Shown here piece by piece: positions 1 through 7,814 of a stretch of DNA of 11,528 bases. How positions within the stretch are numbered: the stretch's first letter is position 1; every line of letters begins with the position of its first letter. Position numbers and translations under genes: made by a program. The notes beneath the pieces were generated by a model. It had not been told where the DNA came from. It saw nothing but the letters and a program-made list of their open reading frames with translations, and did not search any database. The DNA lies in contig DJYJ01000069.1 of NCBI GenBank assembly GCA_002450075.1, positions 1-11,528 on the forward strand, written 5' to 3'. The DNA is from Clostridiales bacterium UBA6981. GTDB taxonomy: Bacteria; Bacillota; Clostridia; Oscillospirales; Oscillospiraceae.

Positions 1-37
1 AACTATTTTGAGACAACGCCTTTTATGGTACAAAGGC

Positions 38-604
38 TTATTTCCGAAACACGCCCCGCTCGGTGACAAGGACGGAAAAAGCGCGGTCGTGCGGCTCGGT
101 CGGGACGCGCTCCAGCCGCTGCGCCTCGAAGGCGGTCAGGATCGCCGCGGCGCGCCGGCAGCGGGCGAGATAGCGGTCGTAAAAGCCCATCCCGTGGCCG
201 AGACGCCGCAGCGCCCCGTCAAAGCCCACACAGGGGACGAGCACGGCGTCAAGCTCCTCCGGCGTCAGGCGGCGCGACAGGCGCGGATCGGGCTCCGGCA
301 CGCCGAAGAGACCGGGCGCGAGATCGCCCTCTGGTACATAGGCCTCCATGCCGCCGTCCGCCGCGGTGACGGGGAAGGCGAGCGTCACGCCCTTTTGCCG
401 CAGGGTCTCGTAAAAGGGGCGCAGATCACACTCGCTCCCGGCAGGGATATAACCCAGCACCGTCCCGGCGCCCCGCAGCTCCGGGAGGCTTTCGAGCAGG
501 CGGCAGAGCGCAAGACTGCGTTCACGGCGCTCGTCGGCGCTCTGTGTGCGGCGGCGGGAGAGCGCAAGCGCTCGGCAGGCGTCCTTTTCTTTTTTGGCTT
601 CCAC
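38..604 (-). CDS. 5-formyltetrahydrofolate cyclo-ligase
   Basis: This 188-residue cytosolic enzyme converts 5-formyl-THF to 5,10-methenyl-THF using ATP, salvaging an inhibitory folate. The family signature is seen in order: a Lys/Arg-rich N-terminal helix, the GLFGVPEP segment near residues 98-105, VPCVGFDG near 123-130, the glycine-rich RLGHGMGFYDRYL motif at about 134-146, and the C-terminal VPTEPHD...VLVTE segment near 168-181. Length is normal for the family. The start is GTG at 604-602, chosen because a strong GGAGGAGGGAG ribosome binding site lies just upstream and no better start is seen. A promoter with an extended -10 lies at 634-662. The gene diverges from the glycerol-1-phosphate dehydrogenase gene. 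Anything downstream of it lies outside the window. The family is often called ygfA/fau; I do not assign a symbol. Confidence 0.93.
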   Translation of the reverse strand: MEAKKEKDACRALALSRRRTQSADERRERSLALCRLLESLPELRGAGTVLGYIPAGSECDLRPFYETLRQKGVTLAFPVTAADGGMEAYVPEGDLAPGLFGVPEPDPRLSRRLTPEELDAVLVPCVGFDGALRRLGHGMGFYDRYLARCRRAAAILTAFEAQRLERVPTEPHDRAFSVLVTERGVFRK

Positions 605-633
605 GCGTCTCCCTCCTCCGTGCGCTTTTTCTC

Positions 634-662
634 AGCATAGCACAGCGCGAGCCGTCTGGCAA
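634..662 (-). promoter_or_regulatory. Promoter of the 5-FTHF cyclo-ligase gene
   Basis: On the minus strand TTGCCA (662-657), a 17-nt spacer and TATGCT (639-634) form a sigma-A-type promoter. A TG one base upstream of the -10 makes it an extended -10. The expected transcription start lies about 20 nt upstream of the GGAGGAGGGAG ribosome binding site. Confidence 0.65.
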
Positions 663-690
663 GAAGAGAGGAAAAAGACGCCCGCCGCAC

Positions 691-719
691 TTGACGAAAC
701 GGGTGGGAAAAGGTATTCT
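691..719 (+). promoter_or_regulatory. Promoter of the glycerol-1-phosphate dehydrogenase gene
   Basis: TTGACG (691-696), a 17-nt spacer and TATTCT (714-719) form a good sigma-A promoter. The predicted start near 726 gives a leader of about 45 nt to the ATG at 772. It is back to back with the minus-strand promoter at 634-662. Confidence 0.72.
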
Positions 720-771
720 TAAAGACAGCGAACAAATACCTTTTACGATATACGAAAGGAAGAATCGACCT

Positions 772-2010
772 ATGATCCTTGACTGCAAAAAATATCTCGG
801 CCCCTGCGACTGTGGCCGCGACCACGAGCTGCGCACCAAGCTCGTCGTGTGTGAATACGGCGCGCTGAAGAACTTTGACAAATACATGGCCGACTGCGGC
901 CTGACGGGCTTCCGCACCGTCATTTACGACACGAACACCTATAACCTGCCGACGATGACCCACGTCGCCGCCGACCAGGAGATCGTGCTGGAGGCCGCCG
1001 GTCTGCACAGCGAAAAGGGACTGATTGAGGACTGCATGACCCGCTTTGTCCAAAAGCCCGACTATGTCGTCGTTGTCGGCGGCGGCACGCTGATGGACTT
1101 TGGCCGTTACAGCGCCTGGAAGCTGGGCATCCCCTTCGTCGCGATCCCGACGATCGTCTCCTCGGACGGCTTCACGGCCGACATCTGCTCGATCATCATC
1201 GACGGCCAGAAAAAATCGATCCCGATGCAGGCGGCCGACGCGGTCATCTGCGACATCGGCATCGTCTCCGGCGCGCCGCGCTTCCTGACGATCGCGGGCG
1301 TGCAGGACATCATGGCCAAGTACGTCTCCATCGCCGACTGGAAGATCGCGCATCTCGTCGCGGGCGAGTATTTCTGCGAAAAGGTCTGCGATATGGCGCA
1401 GGAGGCGCTGGACATCATGGTGCGCTGCGCCCATGATCTGGCCGACGGCAAGGAGCCGGATTACGAGGCCATGGCCTATACGCAGATGCTCTCGGGTCTG
1501 ACGATGCAGATCCTCTCGAACAGCCGCGCCGCCTCCGGCGCCGAGCATCTGGTGGCGCACCTGGTCGAAATGAAGCCCCGCGGCTTTGAAAAGGCCCACG
1601 GTCTGCACGGCGAGTGTGTCGGCGTCGGCACGATCATGTGCGCGGAGGCCTATCACAAGCTGGCCGAGCGCGAGACGATCGAGGTCAAGCCCTTCGAGCC
1701 GATCGACGAGCAGTGGGTGCGCGACGTGTTCGGCCCGCTGACCGACGGCATCCTGAAGGAAAACGAGAACGACGTGCTCAAGACCTTCCCGCCCGAGAAT
1801 ATCAAGAACCACTGGCAGGAGATCCGCGAGATCATCGCCGAGATCCCCACGGCCGAAGAACTGATCGACCTGTACACGAAGATCGGCGCGAAGCACTCGC
1901 TCGAGGAGCTGGAGATCGACCCCGCCGTCAAGGACGACTTCCTCGACATCTCCTCCGCGATCCGCAACCGTCTGACGCTGGCGCGCATGACCCGTCTGAT
2001 CGTAAAATAA
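772..2010 (+). CDS. araM: sn-glycerol-1-phosphate dehydrogenase, AraM/EgsA type
   Basis: The 412-residue product is a cytosolic, metal-dependent NAD(P)H enzyme that reduces dihydroxyacetone phosphate to sn-glycerol-1-phosphate, the enantiomer used for archaeal-type ether lipids. The dinucleotide-binding GGGTLMD lies at residues 103-109, followed by the IPTIVSSDGF segment near 125-134 that is characteristic of this family. Metal ligands expected from the fold are D179 (GVQDIMAKY), H259 (SGAEHL) and the His of LHGECVG near 279. The ATG at 772 is preferred to an in-frame upstream ATG (544) because GAAAGGA lies at 754-760 and the promoter at 691-719 excludes the upstream start. In Bacillus subtilis AraM is a homodimeric Ni-dependent enzyme; the metal here cannot be read from sequence. 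The gene is monocistronic, ending at the terminator at 2022. It could be another iron-ADH-superfamily polyol dehydrogenase, but the SSDG motif argues for glycerol-1-phosphate. Confidence 0.85.
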   Translation: MILDCKKYLGPCDCGRDHELRTKLVVCEYGALKNFDKYMADCGLTGFRTVIYDTNTYNLPTMTHVAADQEIVLEAAGLHSEKGLIEDCMTRFVQKPDYVVVVGGGTLMDFGRYSAWKLGIPFVAIPTIVSSDGFTADICSIIIDGQKKSIPMQAADAVICDIGIVSGAPRFLTIAGVQDIMAKYVSIADWKIAHLVAGEYFCEKVCDMAQEALDIMVRCAHDLADGKEPDYEAMAYTQMLSGLTMQILSNSRAASGAEHLVAHLVEMKPRGFEKAHGLHGECVGVGTIMCAEAYHKLAERETIEVKPFEPIDEQWVRDVFGPLTDGILKENENDVLKTFPPENIKNHWQEIREIIAEIPTAEELIDLYTKIGAKHSLEELEIDPAVKDDFLDISSAIRNRLTLARMTRLIVK

Positions 2011-2021
2011 CCGACAACAAC

Positions 2022-2062
2022 AAAACGCCTGAGCTGTCAAAAAGCTCAGGCGTTTTTCTCTT
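2022..2062. terminator. Bidirectional intrinsic terminator between convergent genes
   Basis: A perfect 14-bp stem (2022-2035 with 2043-2056) encloses a 7-nt loop. It is followed by a T-rich tract on the plus strand; on the minus strand the stem also ends in a T-run. It therefore serves both the dehydrogenase gene (+) and the zinc-ribbon gene (-). Confidence 0.9.
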
Positions 2063-2068
2063 TTTTCG

Positions 2069-2302
2069 TTATTCAGTTTTGTCGAGCCAGGCACGGACCT
2101 TGGCGGCGTCCACCCCGAGACCGGAGGAGATAAAGGCCGTCAGCTCGTTATAGTTCAGCGAACGGATACGCTCATAGTTCTTGATGCCGGGCTTCACGTC
2201 GTTGGTACGGCCTTCGATGTAGCCGCACTCATAGCACATCTGAACGGCATACTTGCGGTGAGAATCAAGCGTCATTTCGCTTCCGCAGCGGGGACATTTC
2301 AC
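2069..2302 (-). CDS. Small zinc-ribbon protein, function unknown
   Basis: The product is 77 residues with two Cys knuckles, CPRCG (C3, C6) and CYECG (C23, C26), at the N-terminus, a classic treble-clef/zinc-ribbon arrangement. A charged C-terminal part of about 45 residues follows (...YERIRSLNYNELTAFISSGLGVDAAKVRAWL...) that looks helical. The start is GTG at 2302-2300, with GGGAGG at about 2312-2317 as ribosome binding site; no ATG fits. No signal peptide or membrane segment is seen. Such short zinc ribbons often bind nucleic acid or a protein partner, but nothing here fixes a role, and I do not recognise a named family. It is separated by 237 bp from the preceding minus-strand gene and probably has its own promoter. 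Confidence 0.8.
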   Translation of the reverse strand: MKCPRCGSEMTLDSHRKYAVQMCYECGYIEGRTNDVKPGIKNYERIRSLNYNELTAFISSGLGVDAAKVRAWLDKTE

Positions 2303-2367
2303 AGGGCAGGCCTCCCATCGGTATAGGTTGTATCTTTATGTTATCCCATCTTGGCGAAAAAAGCAAG

Positions 2368-2396
2368 TAATAAGTAAACGATTATCCATGCGTCAA
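2368..2396 (-). promoter_or_regulatory. Possible promoter of the zinc-ribbon gene
   Basis: On the minus strand TTGACG (2396-2391), a 17-nt spacer and TTATTA (2373-2368) give a reasonable -35 and a weak -10. It lies in the 237-bp gap upstream of the GTG start at 2302. I see no gene or clear terminator elsewhere in that gap; the short plus-strand open frames there lack coding character. Confidence 0.35.
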
Positions 2397-2539
2397 GGGC
2401 GAATTGCGAGAGAATTTGTGTTCTGGCAAAGGCGCTTTTTCGATGGCATACTTTGTGTATGTCGAGAAAAAGGGACGAAGGCAGGGCGCAAATGGTCCGC
2501 AAGGCGCCGAAGACGTATGGGTCATCGTTTGCTTAAAAA

Positions 2540-4336
2540 TCAAAACGGCCAGGTCGGCAGCCAGCGGTAGAGCAGCGATGCGGTATGGGTGTTGATCTCC
2601 GCGCCCCAGAGTGCGGGATAGAAAAACACAAAGACAGCCGCGGCGAGCGCCGTAAAGCCCCAGACCGGGATGCGCCAGCGCGCGAGATTGTCCCGCATCA
2701 GGGTGAAGACATAGCCCATCACCAGCACCAGGAAAACCGTGCAGGGGAAATAGTGATAGGCAAAGGTGATCCGGGTGATGAACATCCACGGCAGGAGCTG
2801 CGCCAGATACCCCAGCAGCAGGAACAGCGCCTTTTTCTCCCGGCGGAAGAGCGCGCAGAAGGCCAACACGAACAGCCCGATCAGCCCGCCCCAGCAGAGG
2901 ATGGGATTCGTAAACGCGCCGAAGCTCGAGCGCGCGGAGCCGTTGTAGTCGAGATAGTACAGAATTGGCCGGATGTCGAGCATCCACTGGTACCAGCGGG
3001 AGGAATAGGGGTGCGTCGCGTTCACGCCGCTGTGGTAGCGGAACATATAGCCCTGGTTGTCGAGAACGGTCTGGAGATATTCCATCTTGAAGTACATGCC
3101 GGGGCCGCGCATGCCCTTGGCCGCGCCGTAGGGATAATAGGAGAGATAGTAGACGAGCGCGGGAACGAGCACGAAGAAGCAGAGGCAGAAGAGAATGTTC
3201 CTCCCCAGTGCTCCGAGCGCCTTTCTTTTCTCGCGCACAAGGCGGAAGATCCAGTGCAGCGCCCAGAGCACGCCCAAGCCCGCCCCGGCGTAGAGACAGG
3301 TCCACTTGCACGCCGCGCCGACGCCGAAGAAAAGGCCGGAGAGCGCGAGATCGCGCCCCTTCCCCTCCGCAGGCGCGGGGGAGAGGCCGTCCTCGCTCTC
3401 GGGGAAGAGCCAGCGGTACATGAAGTAATACATCGCCAGCGTGAAGAACACGCCGTAGGTGTCGATCGTGGCGATGCGCGTCTGGACAAAGTGCATGAAA
3501 TCGGCGGCGAGCAGCACCGTACAGCAGACGCTCACGCTGCCCCGGCCGAAGAGCCGCCGGGCAAAGGCGTAGACGAGCGGCAGCATCGCCACGCCGAAGA
3601 GCGTCCCGGTAAAGCGCCAGCCGAAGGGCGTCACGCCCCAAATCGCCATGCCCAGCGCGATCAGCAGCTTGCCGAGCGGGGGATGGGAGATCTCATAGGG
3701 GTTCACACCGCGCATATGCTCAAGCGCCGTGCGCGCGTGGTAGATCTCGTCGAAATAGCTTGAGTTGAAAAACGTGCTTTTCACCGGCGCCAGTCCCTGC
3801 TCATCGGTCAGCTCGCTCACCGTCCGCCAGGGGAGGACAGCGCCGTCAGCGCCGTAGAGCACGAGCTCACCGAGCTCCGGCGCTCCGTAGGCGGTCAGCC
3901 GCACATAGCGCGCCGGGCCGGAGAGGGACAGCTCATGCCATTTTAAAAGCGCAACATAGTTCTGCTCCAGCTCACAGGCGTCGGTAAAGCTCTCTCCGTC
4001 CTCCGACAGGGCGATCGTATAGCCGCCTGTACCGATCACGCTGTATGCCATCGCGCGGGAGAGCTCGTAGGTGCCGCCGAGCTCGAGCGTCACGCTCTCG
4101 CCCTCGCGAAGGGCGATGGCGCTTTGAGGCGCGGACATGCTGCCGAGATGGGAAAAGGCGGCGATAGCGTACAGCAGCGTGACGAGCACGACGGCGAGCG
4201 TCTCGCCGCGCGTTGCTCCGCGGCTTTCGCTCACGCGGCGCTTTGGCAGCGCGCAGCTTCGAAGCGGCGGCAGCAGGCAGAAAAAGCCCGTGATCAACAG
4301 CGCGGTCAGAACAGGGAAAATGGCAGTCAGTTTCAT
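2540..4336 (-). CDS. PMT-family membrane mannosyltransferase (GT39-like) with inserted F5/8C-like domain
   Basis: The 598-residue protein is a polytopic membrane glycosyltransferase of the GT-C fold. It is predicted to move a sugar from a polyprenyl phosphate to protein or a cell-wall acceptor on the outer membrane face. Visible family marks: the acidic pair in YFDEIYHARTA (D196, E197), SHPPLGK at 217-223, RIATIDTYGVFF at 287-298, the GVGAACKW helix start at 338-345, and HPYSSRWYQW at 442-451, all typical of PMT proteins. At least nine hydrophobic segments follow residue 215. Between the second N-terminal hydrophobic segment (about 47-64) and the DE motif there is an extra block at about 75-162. 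It is beta-rich, with SVTLELGGTYELS...YTIALSEDGES...ARYVRLTAYG, resembling a discoidin (F5/8 type C) jelly roll. The ATG at 4336 has GGAAAG upstream. It lies 67 bp downstream of the membrane protein gene, probably in the same operon. Substrate is unknown. Confidence 0.85.
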   Translation of the reverse strand: MKLTAIFPVLTALLITGFFCLLPPLRSCALPKRRVSESRGATRGETLAVVLVTLLYAIAAFSHLGSMSAPQSAIALREGESVTLELGGTYELSRAMAYSVIGTGGYTIALSEDGESFTDACELEQNYVALLKWHELSLSGPARYVRLTAYGAPELGELVLYGADGAVLPWRTVSELTDEQGLAPVKSTFFNSSYFDEIYHARTALEHMRGVNPYEISHPPLGKLLIALGMAIWGVTPFGWRFTGTLFGVAMLPLVYAFARRLFGRGSVSVCCTVLLAADFMHFVQTRIATIDTYGVFFTLAMYYFMYRWLFPESEDGLSPAPAEGKGRDLALSGLFFGVGAACKWTCLYAGAGLGVLWALHWIFRLVREKRKALGALGRNILFCLCFFVLVPALVYYLSYYPYGAAKGMRGPGMYFKMEYLQTVLDNQGYMFRYHSGVNATHPYSSRWYQWMLDIRPILYYLDYNGSARSSFGAFTNPILCWGGLIGLFVLAFCALFRREKKALFLLLGYLAQLLPWMFITRITFAYHYFPCTVFLVLVMGYVFTLMRDNLARWRIPVWGFTALAAAVFVFFYPALWGAEINTHTASLLYRWLPTWPF

Positions 4337-4403
4337 GTGATTCTTTCCGTACAGAGATGAGGATAGGGACGCTCCTGCTCGGAGGACGGGAGCGGGGGAG
4401 ACT

Positions 4404-5048
4404 TTAAAACGGATGCAGAAAGAAAGCGACAGACAGGCCGAGAAAAATCAGAAACCATGTAAGGCATCGGATGGCCGTGCCTCCGCAGCGGCTTGTGCAG
4501 ATCTCAAAGGGATCGCGGGGGTTGATAAAAATGGGGTATTGGGGATGCAGATTGTCGATCTGGAGAAACTCATTTTGAAAATGAATATTTGCGTACGCAG
4601 TCGTTATGCAATAATGCCCATTCCATTCAAAGCCGAATACAGGGTAGCAATAGGGGAGCCGGAGAGAATGCTTGAGAAGAAGGAAGTCCGCACAGACGCG
4701 CTGCGTACAGCGCAGCGGAACGACGACACCGTAATAAACGGCAAAGAAAAGCATGAGGAGGGCGCAGCTGCCGCAAAGAGCGCAAAAAACGATGCCGCGC
4801 GTTGCGGGAACGAGATAGAGAACGGCGGCAACCAGGCTTATCAATACAAGAAAAACGCCGACAAGCTTGTGGATCGATCTGTCCTCCTCGCGGTCAAAAA
4901 AAGAAGTGACCTCCCGGATTGTCGCCGTCTTGCCCTTCCAGTCTTTTTGAATGGGGCGGTGGCCTTTCAGCTGCGCTACGCCCAGATTAAAAGAAATAAA
5001 GGAAAAAGAGAGTATGGCAAGAAGAGAATAGAGTTCGACCTTTGTCAT
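4404..5048 (-). CDS. Membrane protein of unknown function (DUF3592-like)
   Basis: The product has 214 residues with four likely membrane helices near 7-25, 62-80, 84-110 and 195-212. Between the third and fourth lies an ~85-residue beta-rich domain (YPVFGFEWNGHYCITT... through YPIFINPRDPFEIC). The pattern of an aromatic-rich strand followed by a x-INPxxPxE segment resembles DUF3592-type membrane proteins, but this is judged by eye. The ATG at 5048 overlaps the stop of the upstream HAD gene by 4 bp (ATGA), so translation is probably coupled. Eight cysteines are scattered, several in the soluble domain. No enzymatic motif is visible. Position between a phosphatase and an envelope glycosyltransferase suggests an envelope-associated role, which is inference only. 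Confidence 0.75.
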   Translation of the reverse strand: MTKVELYSLLAILSFSFISFNLGVAQLKGHRPIQKDWKGKTATIREVTSFFDREEDRSIHKLVGVFLVLISLVAAVLYLVPATRGIVFCALCGSCALLMLFFAVYYGVVVPLRCTQRVCADFLLLKHSLRLPYCYPVFGFEWNGHYCITTAYANIHFQNEFLQIDNLHPQYPIFINPRDPFEICTSRCGGTAIRCLTWFLIFLGLSVAFFLHPF

Positions 5049-5854
5049 CGGATGATCTCGTGCAGCTCCTTGACGCTGGGCAGGATATAGTCGGGCTGCC
5101 GCTCGGCGGCCGCGGCCATCTCCGCGCTCGTCTCGCCGGAGAGCACCAGCACGCTCACCGCCCCGGCGTTCTGCGCCACGGCGATGTCGGTATAGAGCCG
5201 GTCGCCCACGCAGCAGATCTTTTCGTTGGGGATGCCGGTCATGGCCGAGATCACGTCGACCATGTTGCGGTTGGGCTTGCCGATATAGGTGGGCTCCTTC
5301 CCGCTGGAGGCGGTCAAAAGGGCGCAGATGCTGCCGCAGTCGGGCAGGACCTCGTCCGCGGGCATCGGGCAGACCCAGTCGGGATTCGCGGCGATAAAGG
5401 CCGCGCCGCGGCGCAGAAAGTGGCAGGCGCGCTCGAGCTTTTCATAGACAAGCTCGGTGTCAAAGCCCTGCACGACCACGTCGACCGTGTCGGCGTCCGT
5501 GTGGCCCAGCTCGTCGTTGACGAGGTGGATGCCATAGCTCTTCAGCTCGCGGTGAAAGGCCTTCGTCCCGGCGATGTACACGCTGGCGCCGGAATAGCGC
5601 TGGTTGAGGTACATACCGGTGGCCATGCCGGAGGTAAAGACGTTCTCCCGCTCGCAGGGGAAGCCCAGCCGGCGCAGACGGGTGATATAGTCCTCACCCG
5701 CGCGGGAGGAGTTGTTCGTAAGATAGATGTATTGTTTCCCCATGCGCGGGAAATCAAACATCAGCTCGCGCGCCCCCTCGTACACGTCGTCGCCCAAATA
5801 CAAGGTGCCGTCCATGTCAAAGAGAAATAGTTCGCAGTTTTTCAGCCTATCCAT
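5045..5854 (-). CDS. HAD-superfamily subclass IIA phosphatase (NagD/AraL/YutF type)
   Basis: The product is a 269-residue cytosolic Mg-dependent phosphatase of small phosphoesters. All four HAD motifs are seen: motif I FDMDGT (nucleophile D13, acid/base D15), motif II TNNSS (46-50), motif III Lys in IGKP (K193), and motif IV GDRLYTDI (D218, D223). The large cap between motifs II and III and the GDRLYTDI form define subclass IIA. The ATG at 5854 has GGAGG five bases upstream. Family members act on sugar phosphates, pyridoxal phosphate, phosphoglycolate or glycerol phosphate, so the substrate cannot be told from sequence. B. subtilis pairs such an enzyme (AraL) with AraM, and both families occur in this window. 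The gene lies in a run with glpK and overlaps the next gene by 4 bp. Its 5' end is duplicated upstream (5983-6025), see that entry. Confidence 0.9.
   Translation of the reverse strand: MDRLKNCELFLFDMDGTLYLGDDVYEGARELMFDFPRMGKQYIYLTNNSSRAGEDYITRLRRLGFPCERENVFTSGMATGMYLNQRYSGASVYIAGTKAFHRELKSYGIHLVNDELGHTDADTVDVVVQGFDTELVYEKLERACHFLRRGAAFIAANPDWVCPMPADEVLPDCGSICALLTASSGKEPTYIGKPNRNMVDVISAMTGIPNEKICCVGDRLYTDIAVAQNAGAVSVLVLSGETSAEMAAAAERQPDYILPSVKELHEIIR
5804..5846. repeat. 43-bp direct repeat, copy within the intact HAD gene
   Basis: Positions 5804-5846 match 5983-6025 at 42 of 43 bases; the single difference (5828 versus 6007) is synonymous. This copy encodes residues LKNCELFLFDMDGT of the intact phosphatase. 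Confidence 0.95.
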
Positions 5855-5982
5855 TCAAACCTCCATATGATATCGCGGCGAAGCCCAGCGTAGCGGGTTC
5901 GACGCGAAAAGGAAGAATAATGTCGCCGGTCAATCCCGCGCTGTAAGCGGCGCGGGATGACCAGACGGCGTTATTCTGACGC
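5847..5982. mobile_element. 136-bp two-hairpin palindromic insert (MITE/REP-like)
   Basis: Between the two copies of the 43-bp repeat lies a 136-bp segment with two hairpins. The larger pairs 5914-5941 with 5950-5977 around an 8-nt loop, with small bulges: AGAATAA/TTATTCT and CGCC/GGCG outside, GGTCA(A)TCCCGCGC against GCGCGGGATGACC inside. The smaller pairs CGAA(G)CCC at 5879-5886 with GGGTTCG at 5895-5901. Its minus-strand exit end supplies GGAGG and the ATG used by the intact HAD gene. It encodes no protein. Calling it a mobile element is inference; the hairpins themselves are seen directly. Confidence 0.5.
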
Positions 5983-6039
5983 GGTGCCGTCCATGTCAAA
6001 GAGAAACAGTTCGCAGTTTTTCAGCTTCGTATAATCCAT
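5971..6039 (-). pseudogene. Truncated HAD phosphatase start (22 codons)
   Basis: On the minus strand an ATG at 6039-6037, preceded by a GAGGATGAT ribosome binding site, reads MDYTKLKNCELFLFDMDGT, then ASE and a stop at 5971. Residues from LKNCEL to DMDGT are identical to those of the intact phosphatase just downstream, including motif I. The match stops exactly where the palindromic insert begins. The start lies only 23 bp after the glpK stop, the normal spacing for an operon, so this is probably the original start of the HAD gene and the downstream start is secondary. Confidence 0.85.
5983..6025. repeat. 43-bp direct repeat, copy within the truncated HAD start
   Basis: This is the second copy of the 43-bp repeat, offset by 179 bp from the copy at 5804-5846. 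It ends at the junction with the palindromic insert. Confidence 0.95.
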
Positions 6040-6062
6040 ATCATCCTCGAAACGTTAAAGAA

Positions 6063-7580
<1,518 letters not shown>

Positions 7581-7634
7581 GGCGGGGTTGCTCCTTTCAA
7601 AAATTGCGGCAGCGCGCATAAATCTCATACAAGC

Positions 7635-7663
7635 ATTTTAGTACTAAAGCCGTCAACTTGCAA
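7635..7663 (-). promoter_or_regulatory. Promoter of glpK
   Basis: On the minus strand TTGCAA (7663-7658), a 17-nt spacer and TAAAAT (7640-7635) form a sigma-A-type promoter with a strong -10. The predicted start near 7628 supports the internal TTG start of glpK. Confidence 0.6.
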
Positions 7664-7728
7664 CGGGAAACTTCGCTTCCCGGCGTATCGGGCGGGGAAA
7701 GCATAAAAAAACTGTAAATTTTCCCGCC
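7664..7728. promoter_or_regulatory. Paired inverted repeats between divergent promoters
   Basis: Two inverted repeats lie in the glpK/plsC intergenic region. CGGGAA (7664-7669) and TTCCCG (7677-7682) directly abut the glpK -35. GGCGGGGAAA (7691-7700) pairs with TTTTCCCGCC (7719-7728), 10 bp with one G-U pair. The shared GGGAAA-type half-sites make them candidate operators; no regulator gene is present in the window. Confidence 0.4.
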
Positions 7729-7744
7729 GGAGAGAAAAAAAGAC

Positions 7745-7772
7745 TTGGAAAAAGGCGGCGGGGTGGTATAGT
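7745..7772 (+). promoter_or_regulatory. Promoter of the plsC-like operon
   Basis: TTGGAA (7745-7750), a 16-nt spacer and TATAGT (7767-7772) form a sigma-A-type promoter. It is about 35 nt upstream of the GGAGGG ribosome binding site of the acyltransferase and diverges from the glpK promoter. Confidence 0.6.
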
Positions 7773-7814
7773 TTAAAGGAGAAACCCATCAATTCATCCG
7801 GAGGGCATACTGCC

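Noticed and set aside
18..37. Hairpin GCCTTT...AAAGGC after the cyclo-ligase stop
   Set aside because: The stem has only 6 bp and no T-tract follows on the minus strand, so it is not a convincing terminator.
385..2094. Long open frame antisense to the glycerol-1-phosphate dehydrogenase
   Set aside because: It is a product of high GC and codon bias in the opposite gene. The protein is Asp/Arg/Val-rich without any family motif, and the real gene on the other strand is unambiguous.
2328..2595. Two short plus-strand frames in the gap right of the zinc-ribbon gene
   Set aside because: No ribosome binding site, unnatural composition, and overlap with the 3' end of the PMT gene.
2585..3763. Long plus-strand frame opposite the PMT gene
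   Set aside because: Low-complexity Glu/Ala/Arg/His-rich translation, the mirror of the PMT frame, with no ribosome binding site or motif.
7581..7628. N-terminal extension of GlpK from an ATG at 7628
   Set aside because: That ATG coincides with the predicted transcription start and lacks a ribosome binding site. AAAGGAG and family length favour the TTG at 7580.
7629..7814. Catabolite-responsive (cre) site upstream of glpK
   Set aside because: I looked for a TGNAANCGNTNNCA-like palindrome and found none acceptable; the inverted repeats there have a different core.
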